From NCBI GenBank assembly GCA_002418005.1, contig DIDF01000085.1, positions 1-36,726 on the forward strand: a stretch of DNA of 36,726 nucleotides, written 5' to 3'. The stretch comes from Lactobacillaceae bacterium UBA5807. GTDB taxonomy: Bacteria > Bacillota > Bacilli > Lactobacillales > Lactobacillaceae. This document shows positions 1-7,592 of the stretch, in pieces (the stretch's first letter is position 1; every line of letters starts with the position of its first letter). A program made the position numbers and the translations under genes. Below the pieces are notes generated by a model, which worked only from the letters and a program-made list of their open reading frames with translations, had not been told where the DNA came from and ran no database searches.

Positions 1-192
1 GTTCAGTTTTCAAAGGTCTACAAGTTGTAAACGCTTATTTAGCGCTTTTGACAACTATTTAAATATACCAGTTATTACGATTAAAATCAAGAACTTTCTA
101 AGATTCAAAATTCAAAAAATTAAAGATTAAAATCAGCAACAGAAAACATTTTATCAAATAACGACTAAAGAGGTCAACCCCTCAGTGAATAT
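1..192. other. Left-edge intergenic stretch with an imperfect hairpin
   Basis: No coding region is supported here. An imperfect hairpin lies at 23-56: AGTTGT pairs with ACAACT, with an inner CGCT/AGCG stem and small bulges. It has no T-run on either side, so I do not call it a terminator. A weaker GAGG/CCTC stem at 170-183 sits just past the end of the minus-strand S1 gene. Confidence 0.3.
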
Positions 193-573
193 TTATTGAA
201 ATTGTTTTAAAGCCTCGTTAATCCAGGCAGGTCGCTTATCCGCTAACCGCGTAAAACCTTTTAAAAGCCGAAAATCAGTCCAAAAATAAAACTTTCTGCG
301 ATTTAAAACAATATTTTTATGTAAAACAGAGAAATCAACTTTCTGGCTTCGTAGTGAAAGACTAATATTTTGATCGTATTCATCAATGTCAATAACCATA
401 GGAAAAACATTTTGACCAATTGCAAAAATATCCTTTAAATTACTAACAAATCCTGACCTAACCTCAGATATATGGATAAATCCCCGTTTATTATCCCCAA
501 GATCGACAAACACACCATAAGTTGCAATGCCCGTGACAATCCCTTTTATTCTCATGCCTACTTTAATGTCCAT
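193..573 (-). CDS. S1-domain RNA-binding regulator (CvfD/GSP13-like)
   Basis: A 126-residue protein consisting of an N-terminal S1 (OB-fold) RNA-binding domain, about residues 3-75, with the typical GxVTGIATYGVFVDL and GFIHISEV stretches, followed by a basic tail. Small stand-alone S1 proteins of this kind (general stress protein 13, YugI/CvfD) associate with ribosomes or mRNA and act post-transcriptionally; that role is family knowledge. I chose the ATG at 573 because GGAATG lies 11 bases upstream. A TTG three codons earlier would leave almost no ribosome-site spacing. The gene is divergent from the DedA gene and appears monocistronic. The family call is solid; the exact regulatory role is inferred. 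Confidence 0.8.
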   Translation of the reverse strand: MDIKVGMRIKGIVTGIATYGVFVDLGDNKRGFIHISEVRSGFVSNLKDIFAIGQNVFPMVIDIDEYDQNISLSLRSQKVDFSVLHKNIVLNRRKFYFWTDFRLLKGFTRLADKRPAWINEALKQFQ

Positions 574-711
574 AATAATCAAAACATTCCATTCATTAAA
601 TAATCTATTCCCTTTTCCTTATTTTGGCACATATAATCCACCGGTCCTAATAAAAAACCTTGAAATTTAATTAAGATCAAAAATAATTATCCAAACCTTC
701 ATTATTTTTGA

Positions 712-747
712 TACAATAGTTTCAAAATTTTGTTATTAACTATTGTA
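712..747. promoter_or_regulatory. Inverted repeat in the dedA upstream region
   Basis: A perfect 10-base inverted repeat, TACAATAGTT (712-721) and AACTATTGTA (738-747), encloses a 10-base palindrome CAAAATTTTG (723-732). The left arm begins with TACAAT, a plausible -10 for dedA, although I see no good -35 before it. The position, 28 bases before the dedA start, fits an operator or a 5' leader hairpin. Confidence 0.45.
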
Positions 748-774
748 AGCACGATTTAAGAAAGGAATCCAAAT

Positions 775-1416
775 TTGAGCGCTTTAATTGATTTTATTCT
801 TCATATTGATAGTCATTTAATTAACATAGTAAATACTTTTGGTGGTTACAGTTACCTTATTCTTTTTGCAATTATTTTTATCGAAACAGGGGCAGTAATC
901 TTGCCATTTTTACCAGGTGATTCCCTATTATTTGCAGCAAGTGCAATGGCTGTAAATCCAATATACCACCTAAGTGCCCCGTTATTCGTCGTATTGTTCT
1001 TGATAGCTTGTATCGCCGGAGATTCACTGAATTTCTTTTTAGGAAACAAATTTGGTGAACTAATTCCCAGACATAAGACATTGGGCAGATTTATAAAATC
1101 CAAAGATTTAAAACGGGCCAAAAACTTCTTTAACAAATATGGAGCATGGGCAGTCTTTTTAGCACGTTTTATGCCGATCATCAGAACCTTAGTCCCTTTC
1201 GTTGCCGCTACCAGCGATTATAAATACTCAAAATTTATAAAATATAACATCATTGGCTGTGTAAGTTGGGTACTGGTATGCTGTGCCGGTGGAGCATACT
1301 TTGGAAATATTCCATTTGTCAAAGCACACTTTTCAATGGTAATCCTAGGAATTATCATAATCTCACTGATTCCTGCTTTAATCGGTTACTTCAAAGGCCG
1401 GCGAGCTGAGGATTAA
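775..1416 (+). CDS. DedA family membrane protein (VTT domain)
   Basis: A 213-residue polytopic membrane protein of the DedA/VTT family, whose members are linked to undecaprenyl-phosphate or phospholipid translocation and membrane homeostasis. Conserved points are visible: the acidic residue in FIETG (E37), the re-entrant LPGD (D49), GDSLNFFLG near 82-90, and the arginine-rich motif ARFMPIIRTLVPFVAA at 130-145 with R131 and R137. A final hydrophobic helix near 186-206 ends in a short basic tail. The start is TTG at 775, preceded by AAAGGA. A nested inverted repeat lies directly upstream. The family is clear; the transported lipid cannot be told from sequence. Confidence 0.9.
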   Translation: MSALIDFILHIDSHLINIVNTFGGYSYLILFAIIFIETGAVILPFLPGDSLLFAASAMAVNPIYHLSAPLFVVLFLIACIAGDSLNFFLGNKFGELIPRHKTLGRFIKSKDLKRAKNFFNKYGAWAVFLARFMPIIRTLVPFVAATSDYKYSKFIKYNIIGCVSWVLVCCAGGAYFGNIPFVKAHFSMVILGIIIISLIPALIGYFKGRRAED

Positions 1417-1449
1417 TTTTCAAGCCCAAAATCCAAAATCAAAATCATG

Positions 1450-1467
1450 TATAATAAATTACAGGAG
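1450..1467 (+). promoter_or_regulatory. Putative -10 and ribosome site of the 90-residue gene
   Basis: A perfect TATAAT lies at 1450-1455 with a TG just before it, and AGGAG is at 1463-1467. No convincing -35 is seen. The distance from the -10 to the ribosome site is very short, so the leader would be only a few bases. Confidence 0.4.
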
Positions 1468-1471
1468 ATGA

Positions 1472-1744
1472 ATGGATTTGGCCGAAAAAGAAAATTATCA
1501 ACAGTACCTTGATTATTTTAATAAGCAATATGCAAACCAAAAAAGAAAAACGTTTAGAATTTTGGATTCACACCTTCGATTTGATTCAAAAAACCAAGCT
1601 GTTGAAGTCTTGAATATATTAAAAAATCAAAGTGATATTGCTAAAAAAGAATATGAACTAAACGTAATGTACGCGAATCCAAATACTGATTTGTTTGGAA
1701 AAGGATTTTATATCGAAATAAGAAAAGTAGTCAAAAAAGGTTAG
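1472..1744 (+). CDS. Small protein of unknown function (90 aa)
   Basis: I do not recognise this protein. It is short and charged, rich in Lys, Asn, Gln and Tyr, without a signal peptide or membrane segment, so probably cytosolic. The middle (about 35-65) looks helical and the C-terminus ends in a basic stretch. AGGAG at 1463-1467 is 4 bases from the ATG at 1472; a TTG two codons later (1478) has better spacing and may be the true start. The gene follows dedA by 55 bases, has its own TATAAT and is closed by a clear terminator, so it looks like an independent short transcript. Confidence 0.6.
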   Translation: MDLAEKENYQQYLDYFNKQYANQKRKTFRILDSHLRFDSKNQAVEVLNILKNQSDIAKKEYELNVMYANPNTDLFGKGFYIEIRKVVKKG

Positions 1745-1764
1745 GCAAATGTCTAACTTTTTTA
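1741..1764 (+). terminator. Intrinsic terminator of the 90-aa gene
   Basis: TTAGGC pairs with GTCTAA (one G-U) around an AAAT loop, followed by CTTTTTTATTTT. The stem begins at the stop codon. Confidence 0.75.
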
Positions 1765-1857
1765 TTTTCGATAAATCATTTCACAAATAATATTGTAAAA
1801 TAGTGATGCTGAGTGTAAGAAAAAGAAGAACAAACATCACCAAAGTGAGGTAGTAAC

Positions 1858-1995
1858 ATGAAATTTCTAGCAATTTGTTTGTCCAGTGTCTGCCTAATGG
1901 GTACAGGTTATGGATTCTGTCATCATTTTTACCAAAATCAGTCTCTGCAAAACCAACCAAGAATTTGCAGGACGGTAAACGGTGGTTGCAGATAA
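1858..1995 (+). CDS. Possible 45-aa cysteine-containing secreted or membrane peptide
   Basis: A short open frame with a good ribosome site (GTGAGG ending at 1850, 7 bases before the ATG). The first 20 residues form a hydrophobic, signal-like segment beginning MKFLAICLSS. The rest is polar and basic (QNQSLQNQPRICR). Cysteines fall at 7, 12, 21, 37 and 44; C37 and C44 would lie outside the membrane and could form a disulfide. There is no classical lipobox. A possible weak -10 (TAAAAT, 1796-1801) precedes it. It stands alone between a terminator and the tRNA-Ser unit. It could be a small exported peptide, a membrane peptide or a gene remnant; I cannot assign a function. Confidence 0.4.
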   Translation: MKFLAICLSSVCLMGTGYGFCHHFYQNQSLQNQPRICRTVNGGCR

Positions 1996-2047
1996 ACACT
2001 GAAGAATACAATAACCTTAAGAACTTTTATCTTTAAGTCCAAAATAA

Positions 2048-2096
2048 AAAGATCTCTAGTATTAAGTTCTTTTACCCCCTAATACCAGAGATCTTT
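2048..2096 (-). terminator. Terminator of tRNA-Ser (strong hairpin)
   Basis: A long stem of AAAGATCTCT and GTATTA (2048-2064, one mismatch) pairs with TAATAC and AGAGATCTTT (2080-2096) around a 15-base loop. Read on the minus strand it is followed by TTTTTATTTT, so it terminates transcription of the tRNA. Confidence 0.8.
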
Positions 2097-2112
2097 AGAC
2101 TATTCATTTAAA

Positions 2113-2200
2113 GGAGAGTACAAGATTCGAACTTGCGCGCCGAGTATTACCCGGTTCGCCGGATTTCGAGTCCGGTGCATTACCACTCTGCCAACTCTCC
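2113..2200 (-). tRNA. tRNA-Ser, anticodon CGA
   Basis: An 88-base type II tRNA. Acceptor GGAGAGT pairs with ACTCTCC, the D-stem is GCA/TGC with GG in the loop, the anticodon stem CCGGA/TCCGG encloses CTCGAAA (anticodon CGA, codon UCG), the long variable arm contains CCG/CGG pairing, and the T-arm loop is TTCGAAT. The CCA end is not encoded. The base following the acceptor stem (position 73) would be U, where bacterial serine tRNAs usually carry G. Confidence 0.93.
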
Positions 2201-2211
2201 ACAACGTTATA

Positions 2212-2240
2212 ATTATATCAATTTAAATTGTCATTGTAAA
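2212..2240 (-). promoter_or_regulatory. Promoter of tRNA-Ser
   Basis: On the minus strand TTTACA (2240-2235) and TATAAT (2217-2212) are separated by exactly 17 bases. The -10 ends 11 bases before the tRNA 5' end. Confidence 0.8.
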
Positions 2241-2447
2241 TTGTTACCTCTAAACACGAAAATAATGATAAAATTTTCTTTATTTTTTAATAGTTTAAAT
2301 AATTCATTAATTTTCAAGCCATCAAATGGACTTATTATGGCTAAATGTTAGCGTAAACGTGTATAATGTTTTTATGGAATGATGTTTTGAATAATCAAAT
2401 GCATTACCTAATTCTTATATTCTGCCTACTTTGGGGGGCTTAATAAC

Positions 2448-2888
2448 ATGGATATAAAAGAAAAAATTAATGCTGTTTTTAATTCCGACTTAACGCTGGA
2501 TAAAATAAGCGCTTTTACGAATATCTCGATCGCAGATCTTAAAAAAATGAAAGATCAAGGCGACTCGTTTAGTTTGACCATTTCTAAAGCTCAAAAACTA
2601 GAGAGACTTTATGATTTGTCCGTGAAAAATCATTTATTCTCGAAGAATAGCAGTAAGGAACAAAGAAAATTTGAACACCAATTAATTAATTCCTTGCAAG
2701 AACTTTACGAAAAACAGGTAGATCGAGAAAAAAGACCAGAAGCTAGAGACGATGAATCAGCTATTACCGCTGCGATTGAACAACTATTTGATGACATTTT
2801 GAACGATGATGTTGAAGTTGAAAAGTTGTTCAAAGTGTACAAGCAAAAAGATAAAAATGATTCATCAAATTTTCAAGTAAATAATTGA
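2448..2888 (+). CDS. Protein of unknown function, possible HTH-like N-terminus (146 aa)
   Basis: I do not recognise a named family. Residues about 15-60 (TLDKISAFTNISIADLKKMK, then SKAQKLERLYDL) have the rhythm of a degenerate helix-turn-helix of Cro/XRE type. The C-terminal half is charged and helical with acidic clusters (AIEQLFDDILNDDVEVEKL). There are no membrane segments. TATAAT lies at 2362-2367, giving a leader of about 75 bases. The ribosome site is an unusual run of six G (2433-2438), 9 bases from the ATG. The gene is single and convergent with apt across a shared terminator. A DNA-binding role is only a guess. Confidence 0.7.
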   Translation: MDIKEKINAVFNSDLTLDKISAFTNISIADLKKMKDQGDSFSLTISKAQKLERLYDLSVKNHLFSKNSSKEQRKFEHQLINSLQELYEKQVDREKRPEARDDESAITAAIEQLFDDILNDDVEVEKLFKVYKQKDKNDSSNFQVNN

Positions 2889-2892
2889 TAAT

Positions 2893-2928
2893 AAAAAGGC
2901 TGCCAAATTTAATTTTGGTAGCCTTTTA
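2893..2928. terminator. Bidirectional terminator between the 146-aa gene and apt
   Basis: AAAAGGCT-G-CCAAA pairs with TTTGG-T-AGCCTTTT, giving A and T runs on both sides. It can end the plus-strand gene and the minus-strand rnz-lapA-recJ-apt operon. Confidence 0.85.
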
Positions 2929-2937
2929 ATGACTCTT

Positions 2938-3456
2938 TTAGTATTTTACTAAAGTTAAATTATCATACTTGGCAATCTTTTCTCGACCTTTAAGAGCTTC
3001 AAGTTCAATGATAAAAGCAGTTCCAACCACCTTACCGCCGAGTCTTTCAACTAAGTTGATTGTTGCACCAATCGTCCCACCAGTTGCCAACAAGTCATCA
3101 ACCACTAAAACTCGTTGTCCTGGCTTGATGGCATTCTTTCTCAGGCAGAGAGTGCTTTTCCCATACTCTAATCCATAAGAAGCACTGATAATTTCACCTG
3201 GTAATTTATGTTTCTTTCTTGCAGGAGAAAAACCGATACCTAACTTATAAGCAACCGGGCAACCTACAATAAATCCTCTAGCTTCTGGGCCAACGATCAC
3301 ATCTACCTTTTTGCTTTTCGCAAATTCGGCAATCTTATCAATTGCTTTTTGATAAGCTTCACCATCCTCAATCAGTGGCGAAATATCGCGATAAAGAATC
3401 CCTTTTTCGGGAAAGTCAGGGTAGGAATCGATATACTTAGAAAAATCAAATGCCAT
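2938..3456 (-). CDS. apt: Adenine phosphoribosyltransferase
   Basis: Purine salvage enzyme making AMP from adenine and PRPP. The 172-residue length is normal for the family. The PRPP-binding signature VLVVDDLLATGGT is present, as are GPEARGF and RKKHKLPGE, typical of Apt. I start it at the ATG at 3456 because GGAAGGAAG lies just upstream; an in-frame ATG at 3474 lacks a ribosome site. The start lies inside the last codons of recJ (11-base overlap), so translation is probably coupled. It is the last gene of the rnz-lapA-recJ-apt unit and is followed by the bidirectional terminator. The recJ-apt pairing is common in Firmicutes. Confidence 0.97.
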   Translation of the reverse strand: MAFDFSKYIDSYPDFPEKGILYRDISPLIEDGEAYQKAIDKIAEFAKSKKVDVIVGPEARGFIVGCPVAYKLGIGFSPARKKHKLPGEIISASYGLEYGKSTLCLRKNAIKPGQRVLVVDDLLATGGTIGATINLVERLGGKVVGTAFIIELEALKGREKIAKYDNLTLVKY

Positions 3457-5800
3457 TTGTTTTCTTCCTTCCATCAGTCGTTAAGAATCTTTTTACGTAG
3501 TTGACTAGTTGATTAGTATCTGGAGCTAACAAAGTTTTTTCTGCTTTTAGCTGTTCCAATCTTAACTGATAACTTGGAGCCGTCTTTAAATCATGACTTG
3601 GAAAATTTTCTTTTAAAGCCATTACCTTATCTTTGACGGTTATAAAATCAAGCTCTAAAAATACTTGAATCATATAAACTGTTGTTTTAACAGGTAATCC
3701 CAATTCCTTTGCCAAATTATTCAACTGAGCAGAAAGATCAATCTTTGAATGCTTTTCTACGAACTTAAATAGTTTAGCATAAGATTTCCTATCTGGCATC
3801 CCTATTTTTGAAATTAAGTTTTTTTTGTAAAGATACAAAATAGTCTGTTTAGGATGACAGTTTGATATCAAATCAGTTAAATCCTGAGTAACATCAGGAC
3901 AATCAACAATAAAAAGCTTGCTGCCATTATCAATTTGATTAGTCTGGTTATACATAACCGCTTTTAATTTTTTCGGCAAATAATCTAAAAGCTGTTGCAT
4001 TGTTCGATCATGGAAAAATACATAGATTCCAGGAGAAGTAAACATATCTTTTTTCAGTTCAGAAGTTCGCATATCAACAATGGGCGACATTTTCTCATGC
4101 AAATCATCAACGACAATTTGAATTTTAGTTTGATTATGCCAAGTATTTTCGTTCAATTCGCCAGCTACTTCAATCAGTTCTGAATGATTTGTCACCTCAG
4201 AAAGATAACTACCAGACCCAAAACAAACCGCCCCAATTCTCTGACCTGCTTGTTCGAGAACAAACCTTAAATGGTCACTGTTTTTGCCCATTGTTTGAGC
4301 ATGAGTCATTTTATCAAAATCAAATCTAAAAATTGGTTGTGGATTATCTTGGCCAAATGGCCCAACTTTTTTAATCTTTCTCAATAATTCACTGGTGATT
4401 TTTGAAACAGCCAAATTTGCAGCAATACTTAAAGTTGGTTTGGTAGAAATGTCTAATTTTTGCTGTTCAGCAGATTTTTCAAGCTGTTTATGAAGTTCAG
4501 ATAATTTAGTCGAATCTAAAGTAAGTCCGACCGCTGAATGATGGCCACCAAAACCAATCAAATCATCACGAATTGGATTAATCGCGGAAAAAAGGTCAAA
4601 ACTATCGACACTTCGGCCAGAACCTTTTAAAACACCTGCATCCTTTTTCTCACTAAAGACTATTGTTGGTCGATGATATTTGTCCAAAAGTCGACTGGCA
4701 ACGATCCCAATTACCCCTTCATGCCAATCCTTACCAACAATCAAAAGAACTTTTGAATGCAAAATTTGAGGATGATCGTGAATTTGTTTTTCTGCGGCTT
4801 GATAAAATTCATCAACCAAAGACCGCCGCGTATTATTTTGCTTATTTGCAAATGCAGCAAGCTTTTCTGCTTGATCCTCATCAAAACTGCTTAAAAGCTC
4901 AACCCCTACTTTGGCATCGCCGATTCTTCCAAGCGAATTCAGGCGAGGAGCGATAGCAAACCCAATGTCCTGTTCATCAAACTGGCCTAAATTTATCCCT
5001 GCTTTACTGATTAAAGCAAGTAATCCCGGCCTTTGAGAATTTCTAATTGCTTGCAGACCAAACTGGACAATCGTTCGATTCTCGTCAGTTAAAGAAACCA
5101 CATCGGCAATTGTCCCAATTGTAGCCAAATCAAACATGTCGCTAGGAATATCTTCTAAAAGCGCATAAGAAATCTTTAAAGCAACTCCGGCACCACAAAG
5201 ATCGCCAAATGGATATTTATGCTCTTCATCCCGGTTTACTCTGGGATGAATAATTGCAAAAGCATTTGGAAGCTTCTCTGGAAGATCATGGTGGTCTGAG
5301 ACAATAACCTCACATCCAAGCCTATTAGCAGTGTCAATCGCTTCATTTCCTGCAACACCATTATCTACAGTTATGATTAAAGATGTCCCACCATTAATAA
5401 TGTTTTTAAAGGCTGAAATATTGGGACCATATCCCTCCGTAAAGCGGCTAGGAATATAATAGTTAACGTTTGCTCCTAAATCACTAAGTGTTTCATACAT
5501 AATCGTGGTACTAGTAATCCCGTCAGCGTCATAATCCCCATAGACAGTTATCTGCTCGTTCCTGGCGATAGCTTGCTTTATTCTTTCAACGCCCTTCTTC
5601 ATATCGTTCATTAAAAAGGGATCATAAAAGTTATCTAAAGAAGGCGTAAAAAAATTCTTCGCAGCATCTTCTGTTTCAATTCCCCGCTGAACCAAAAGCT
5701 TTCCAATGAGTGGATCTACTTTCAAATAATCAGCCAGTTCTTTAACCTCAGATTCTTTTTGATCAGTTTTAAACTGCCAATTATAGTTGGATTTAATCAT
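3446..5800 (-). CDS. recJ: Single-stranded-DNA-specific exonuclease RecJ
   Basis: A 5'-3' single-strand exonuclease used in recombination and mismatch or base repair. The DHH-superfamily core is visible: GDYDADG at 88-94, DNG at 146-148 and DHH at 169-171, followed by the DHHA1 region with EGVIGIVASRL and GFGGHHSAVG. The protein has 784 residues with an OB-fold and the long C-terminal extension usual for Firmicute RecJ. Its ATG overlaps the stop codon of lapA (ATGA at 5797-5800) and its 3' end overlaps apt, so the operon is tightly coupled. No catalytic residue appears lost. Confidence 0.97.
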   Translation of the reverse strand: MIKSNYNWQFKTDQKESEVKELADYLKVDPLIGKLLVQRGIETEDAAKNFFTPSLDNFYDPFLMNDMKKGVERIKQAIARNEQITVYGDYDADGITSTTIMYETLSDLGANVNYYIPSRFTEGYGPNISAFKNIINGGTSLIITVDNGVAGNEAIDTANRLGCEVIVSDHHDLPEKLPNAFAIIHPRVNRDEEHKYPFGDLCGAGVALKISYALLEDIPSDMFDLATIGTIADVVSLTDENRTIVQFGLQAIRNSQRPGLLALISKAGINLGQFDEQDIGFAIAPRLNSLGRIGDAKVGVELLSSFDEDQAEKLAAFANKQNNTRRSLVDEFYQAAEKQIHDHPQILHSKVLLIVGKDWHEGVIGIVASRLLDKYHRPTIVFSEKKDAGVLKGSGRSVDSFDLFSAINPIRDDLIGFGGHHSAVGLTLDSTKLSELHKQLEKSAEQQKLDISTKPTLSIAANLAVSKITSELLRKIKKVGPFGQDNPQPIFRFDFDKMTHAQTMGKNSDHLRFVLEQAGQRIGAVCFGSGSYLSEVTNHSELIEVAGELNENTWHNQTKIQIVVDDLHEKMSPIVDMRTSELKKDMFTSPGIYVFFHDRTMQQLLDYLPKKLKAVMYNQTNQIDNGSKLFIVDCPDVTQDLTDLISNCHPKQTILYLYKKNLISKIGMPDRKSYAKLFKFVEKHSKIDLSAQLNNLAKELGLPVKTTVYMIQVFLELDFITVKDKVMALKENFPSHDLKTAPSYQLRLEQLKAEKTLLAPDTNQLVNYVKRFLTTDGRKKTNGI

Positions 5801-6225
5801 TTTTTTTCATCCTTGCTGCTACTGTTCAAGTCAGAAGACAAATCAGAAATTTGTTTTTCTAAATTTTCAATTTGTTGATCTTTTAAACCTAAGGCTTGCT
5901 TACCCGCGGAATTCTTTAGCTTATTTTGTAAGCTGTCCATGCTATTTTGAAGATTTTGAATTTCAATCTTAAGCTCTGATTGTTTCTGATTACTTTGGCT
6001 TTGAAGTTTCCGATATTCTCTATTCTTTTGAACATTTGCAGTTGTCGAAAATAAAAAGATAATTAAAGCTCCAAAAAGTAAACAAACTAACATTAACAAA
6101 ATTAAAGGCATTTTTACACTGGCAAAACCGAAGCTCACTTGGACAGTTTCTAGATTAATAAGCGCAAATATTGCAATTAAAATCACTAAAACAATGCCCA
6201 AAATGGTGGCAACTTGTTTTTTCAT
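5797..6225 (-). CDS. LapA-domain (DUF1049) membrane protein
   Basis: A 142-residue inner-membrane protein with two hydrophobic helices (about 7-27 and 40-62) joined by a short loop (INLETVQVSFGFASVKMPL), the layout of LapA/DUF1049 proteins. A long Gln/Lys/Ser-rich cytoplasmic coiled coil follows to the C-terminus. In enterobacteria the LapA/LapB family is tied to envelope assembly; its role in Gram-positives is not established. It overlaps both neighbours by four bases (rnz stop and recJ start), so it is translated as part of the operon. Confidence 0.8.
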   Translation of the reverse strand: MKKQVATILGIVLVILIAIFALINLETVQVSFGFASVKMPLILLMLVCLLFGALIIFLFSTTANVQKNREYRKLQSQSNQKQSELKIEIQNLQNSMDSLQNKLKNSAGKQALGLKDQQIENLEKQISDLSSDLNSSSKDEKK

Positions 6226-7181
6226 AACGAGCCCTCCTGCTCCTTTAGCTTCTGAAAGGGAACATCAAATACATCAAAATCTTTAACTACTTTGGAATTG
6301 GGGAAAACACTTTGAGCCTGTTTTTCTAATGTCCCAGCCATCTTACCAGTATATCTAGCTGAAATATGATTTAACAAAAGTTGATGAACTTTAGCCTTTT
6401 TAGCAATTTCTGCGGCTTGAACATTTGTGGAATGATAATAATTATGAGCCATTTTGTTCTCACCTTTGGCAAAAGTACTTTCATGAACTAAAACATCGGC
6501 ATTTTTTGCCAACTTAACTGAATTTTCCGTTTTTCGGGTATCACCTAAAATCGTGACTATTCTTCCTTTTTGAGCGGGTCCAATCATTTCTTTACCATCA
6601 ACTATTCGACCATCGGGTAAGGTAACGGTTTTCCCACTTTTAAGCTCTCCATATATTGGACCAGATGGAATATTTAGTCTTTTTAGCTTTTCCACCATTA
6701 ATTCGCCAGGATGATCGTGTTCCACAACTCGATATCCAAAACAGGCAATTTTATGGTCTAAGGGAGCACAATAAACCGAAAATTTATTGTCTTCAAAAAT
6801 TAGTCCTTCTTGGCCCTCATTTAATTCATGGAAGTTAATTGGATATGCTAAACGACTTTGTGAAACTTTTAGACTTACGTTAACAAAGTCCTTGATGCCT
6901 CTTGGCCCATATAAGTCCAAGGGCAAATTCCCACCTTGAAAAGATCTACTGCTCAAAAGACCTGGGAGGCCAAAAATATGATCACCATGCAAATGAGTTA
7001 TGAATATCTTTTCTATTTTGCGCGGCCTAATGGTCGATCTAAGAATTTGATGCTGGGTACCTTCTCCAACATCAAAAAGCCAAACTGCATTTATTTCATC
7101 TAGTAATTTTAATGCTAAACTAGAAACATTACGAAATTTACCTGGAGAACCTGCTCCAGTACCAAGAAATTCAATTTTCAT
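6222..7181 (-). CDS. rnz: Ribonuclease Z
   Basis: A tRNA 3'-end processing endonuclease of the metallo-beta-lactamase fold, 319 residues, the usual length. The zinc ligands are visible: HLHGDH at 63-68, H143 (LDHK), D214 (LGDTR) and H272 (LNHIS), plus the HEST motif at 233-236. The exosite arm specific to RNase Z lies around 155-200. It is the first gene of the operon rnz-lapA-recJ-apt. AAGGAA precedes the ATG. It is relevant to the tRNA-Ser gene in this window, which lacks an encoded CCA, because RNase Z matures such precursors. Confidence 0.97.
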   Translation of the reverse strand: MKIEFLGTGAGSPGKFRNVSSLALKLLDEINAVWLFDVGEGTQHQILRSTIRPRKIEKIFITHLHGDHIFGLPGLLSSRSFQGGNLPLDLYGPRGIKDFVNVSLKVSQSRLAYPINFHELNEGQEGLIFEDNKFSVYCAPLDHKIACFGYRVVEHDHPGELMVEKLKRLNIPSGPIYGELKSGKTVTLPDGRIVDGKEMIGPAQKGRIVTILGDTRKTENSVKLAKNADVLVHESTFAKGENKMAHNYYHSTNVQAAEIAKKAKVHQLLLNHISARYTGKMAGTLEKQAQSVFPNSKVVKDFDVFDVPFQKLKEQEGSL

Positions 7182-7217
7182 TAGTTATCTATTCCTTAAT
7201 AAATTAGTCGAAAATAC

Positions 7218-7246
7218 TTGAACAATTTCAAGCAACACTGTTTAAT
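7218..7246 (+). promoter_or_regulatory. Promoter of the 97-aa/lipoprotein unit
   Basis: TTGAAC (7218-7223) and TTTAAT (7241-7246) are 17 bases apart, about 40 bases before the first gene. The -35 is part of a small inverted repeat CTTGAA-CAAT-TTCAAG (7217-7232). Confidence 0.6.
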
Positions 7247-7285
7247 TCTAACATAGTTCAATTAAAATAATTATAGAAAGGGAAG

Positions 7286-7579
7286 ATGATCTTGAATCTG
7301 GATGAGTTTTTCCGAGCAAGTAATTTGGTAAATCCTAATTTTAAATTACTGATAATCGAACAGCAACACTTTGTTCCGGTAACTAAGTTCAAAGTTAAAA
7401 ACAACGACTTGTTTCTTGAAGGTCATGGAAAAACTTCAGATGATAAGGCCAACATGACGATTTTTGAATTCAAACAAAAGACCGCAGAACTACCCAAAAA
7501 TCTAAACTTAAGGATTTCTAATACCCATAAACTTTTATTTGGGTTTAGAATAGTTAATAAATCATTAGTATTTTACTAA
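7286..7579 (+). CDS. Small protein of unknown function (97 aa)
   Basis: I do not recognise this protein. It has no signal or membrane segment and looks like a small alternating beta/alpha fold (KLLIIEQQHFVPVTKFKV, NLRISNTHKLLFGFRIV). The start is uncertain: the ATG at 7286 is only 3 bases from AAAGGGAAG, while the TTG at 7292 has about 9 bases of spacing. It is divergent from rnz and ends 13 bases before the lipoprotein gene, so the two are probably cotranscribed from the promoter at 7218-7246. Confidence 0.65.
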   Translation: MILNLDEFFRASNLVNPNFKLLIIEQQHFVPVTKFKVKNNDLFLEGHGKTSDDKANMTIFEFKQKTAELPKNLNLRISNTHKLLFGFRIVNKSLVFY

Positions 7580-7592
7580 AAGAAGGATAACA

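Noticed and set aside
852..1181. Minus-strand 109-codon open frame
   Set aside because: It is antisense to dedA, which has clear family motifs.
1781..2011. Minus-strand 76-codon open frame
   Set aside because: It has no ribosome site and lies opposite the better-supported 45-codon frame.
2113..2200. Integration site of a mobile element at tRNA-Ser
   Set aside because: There is no integrase, no direct repeat of the tRNA end and no foreign-looking genes nearby.
2133..2351. Plus-strand 72-codon open frame
   Set aside because: It overlaps the tRNA-Ser gene antisense and has no ribosome site.
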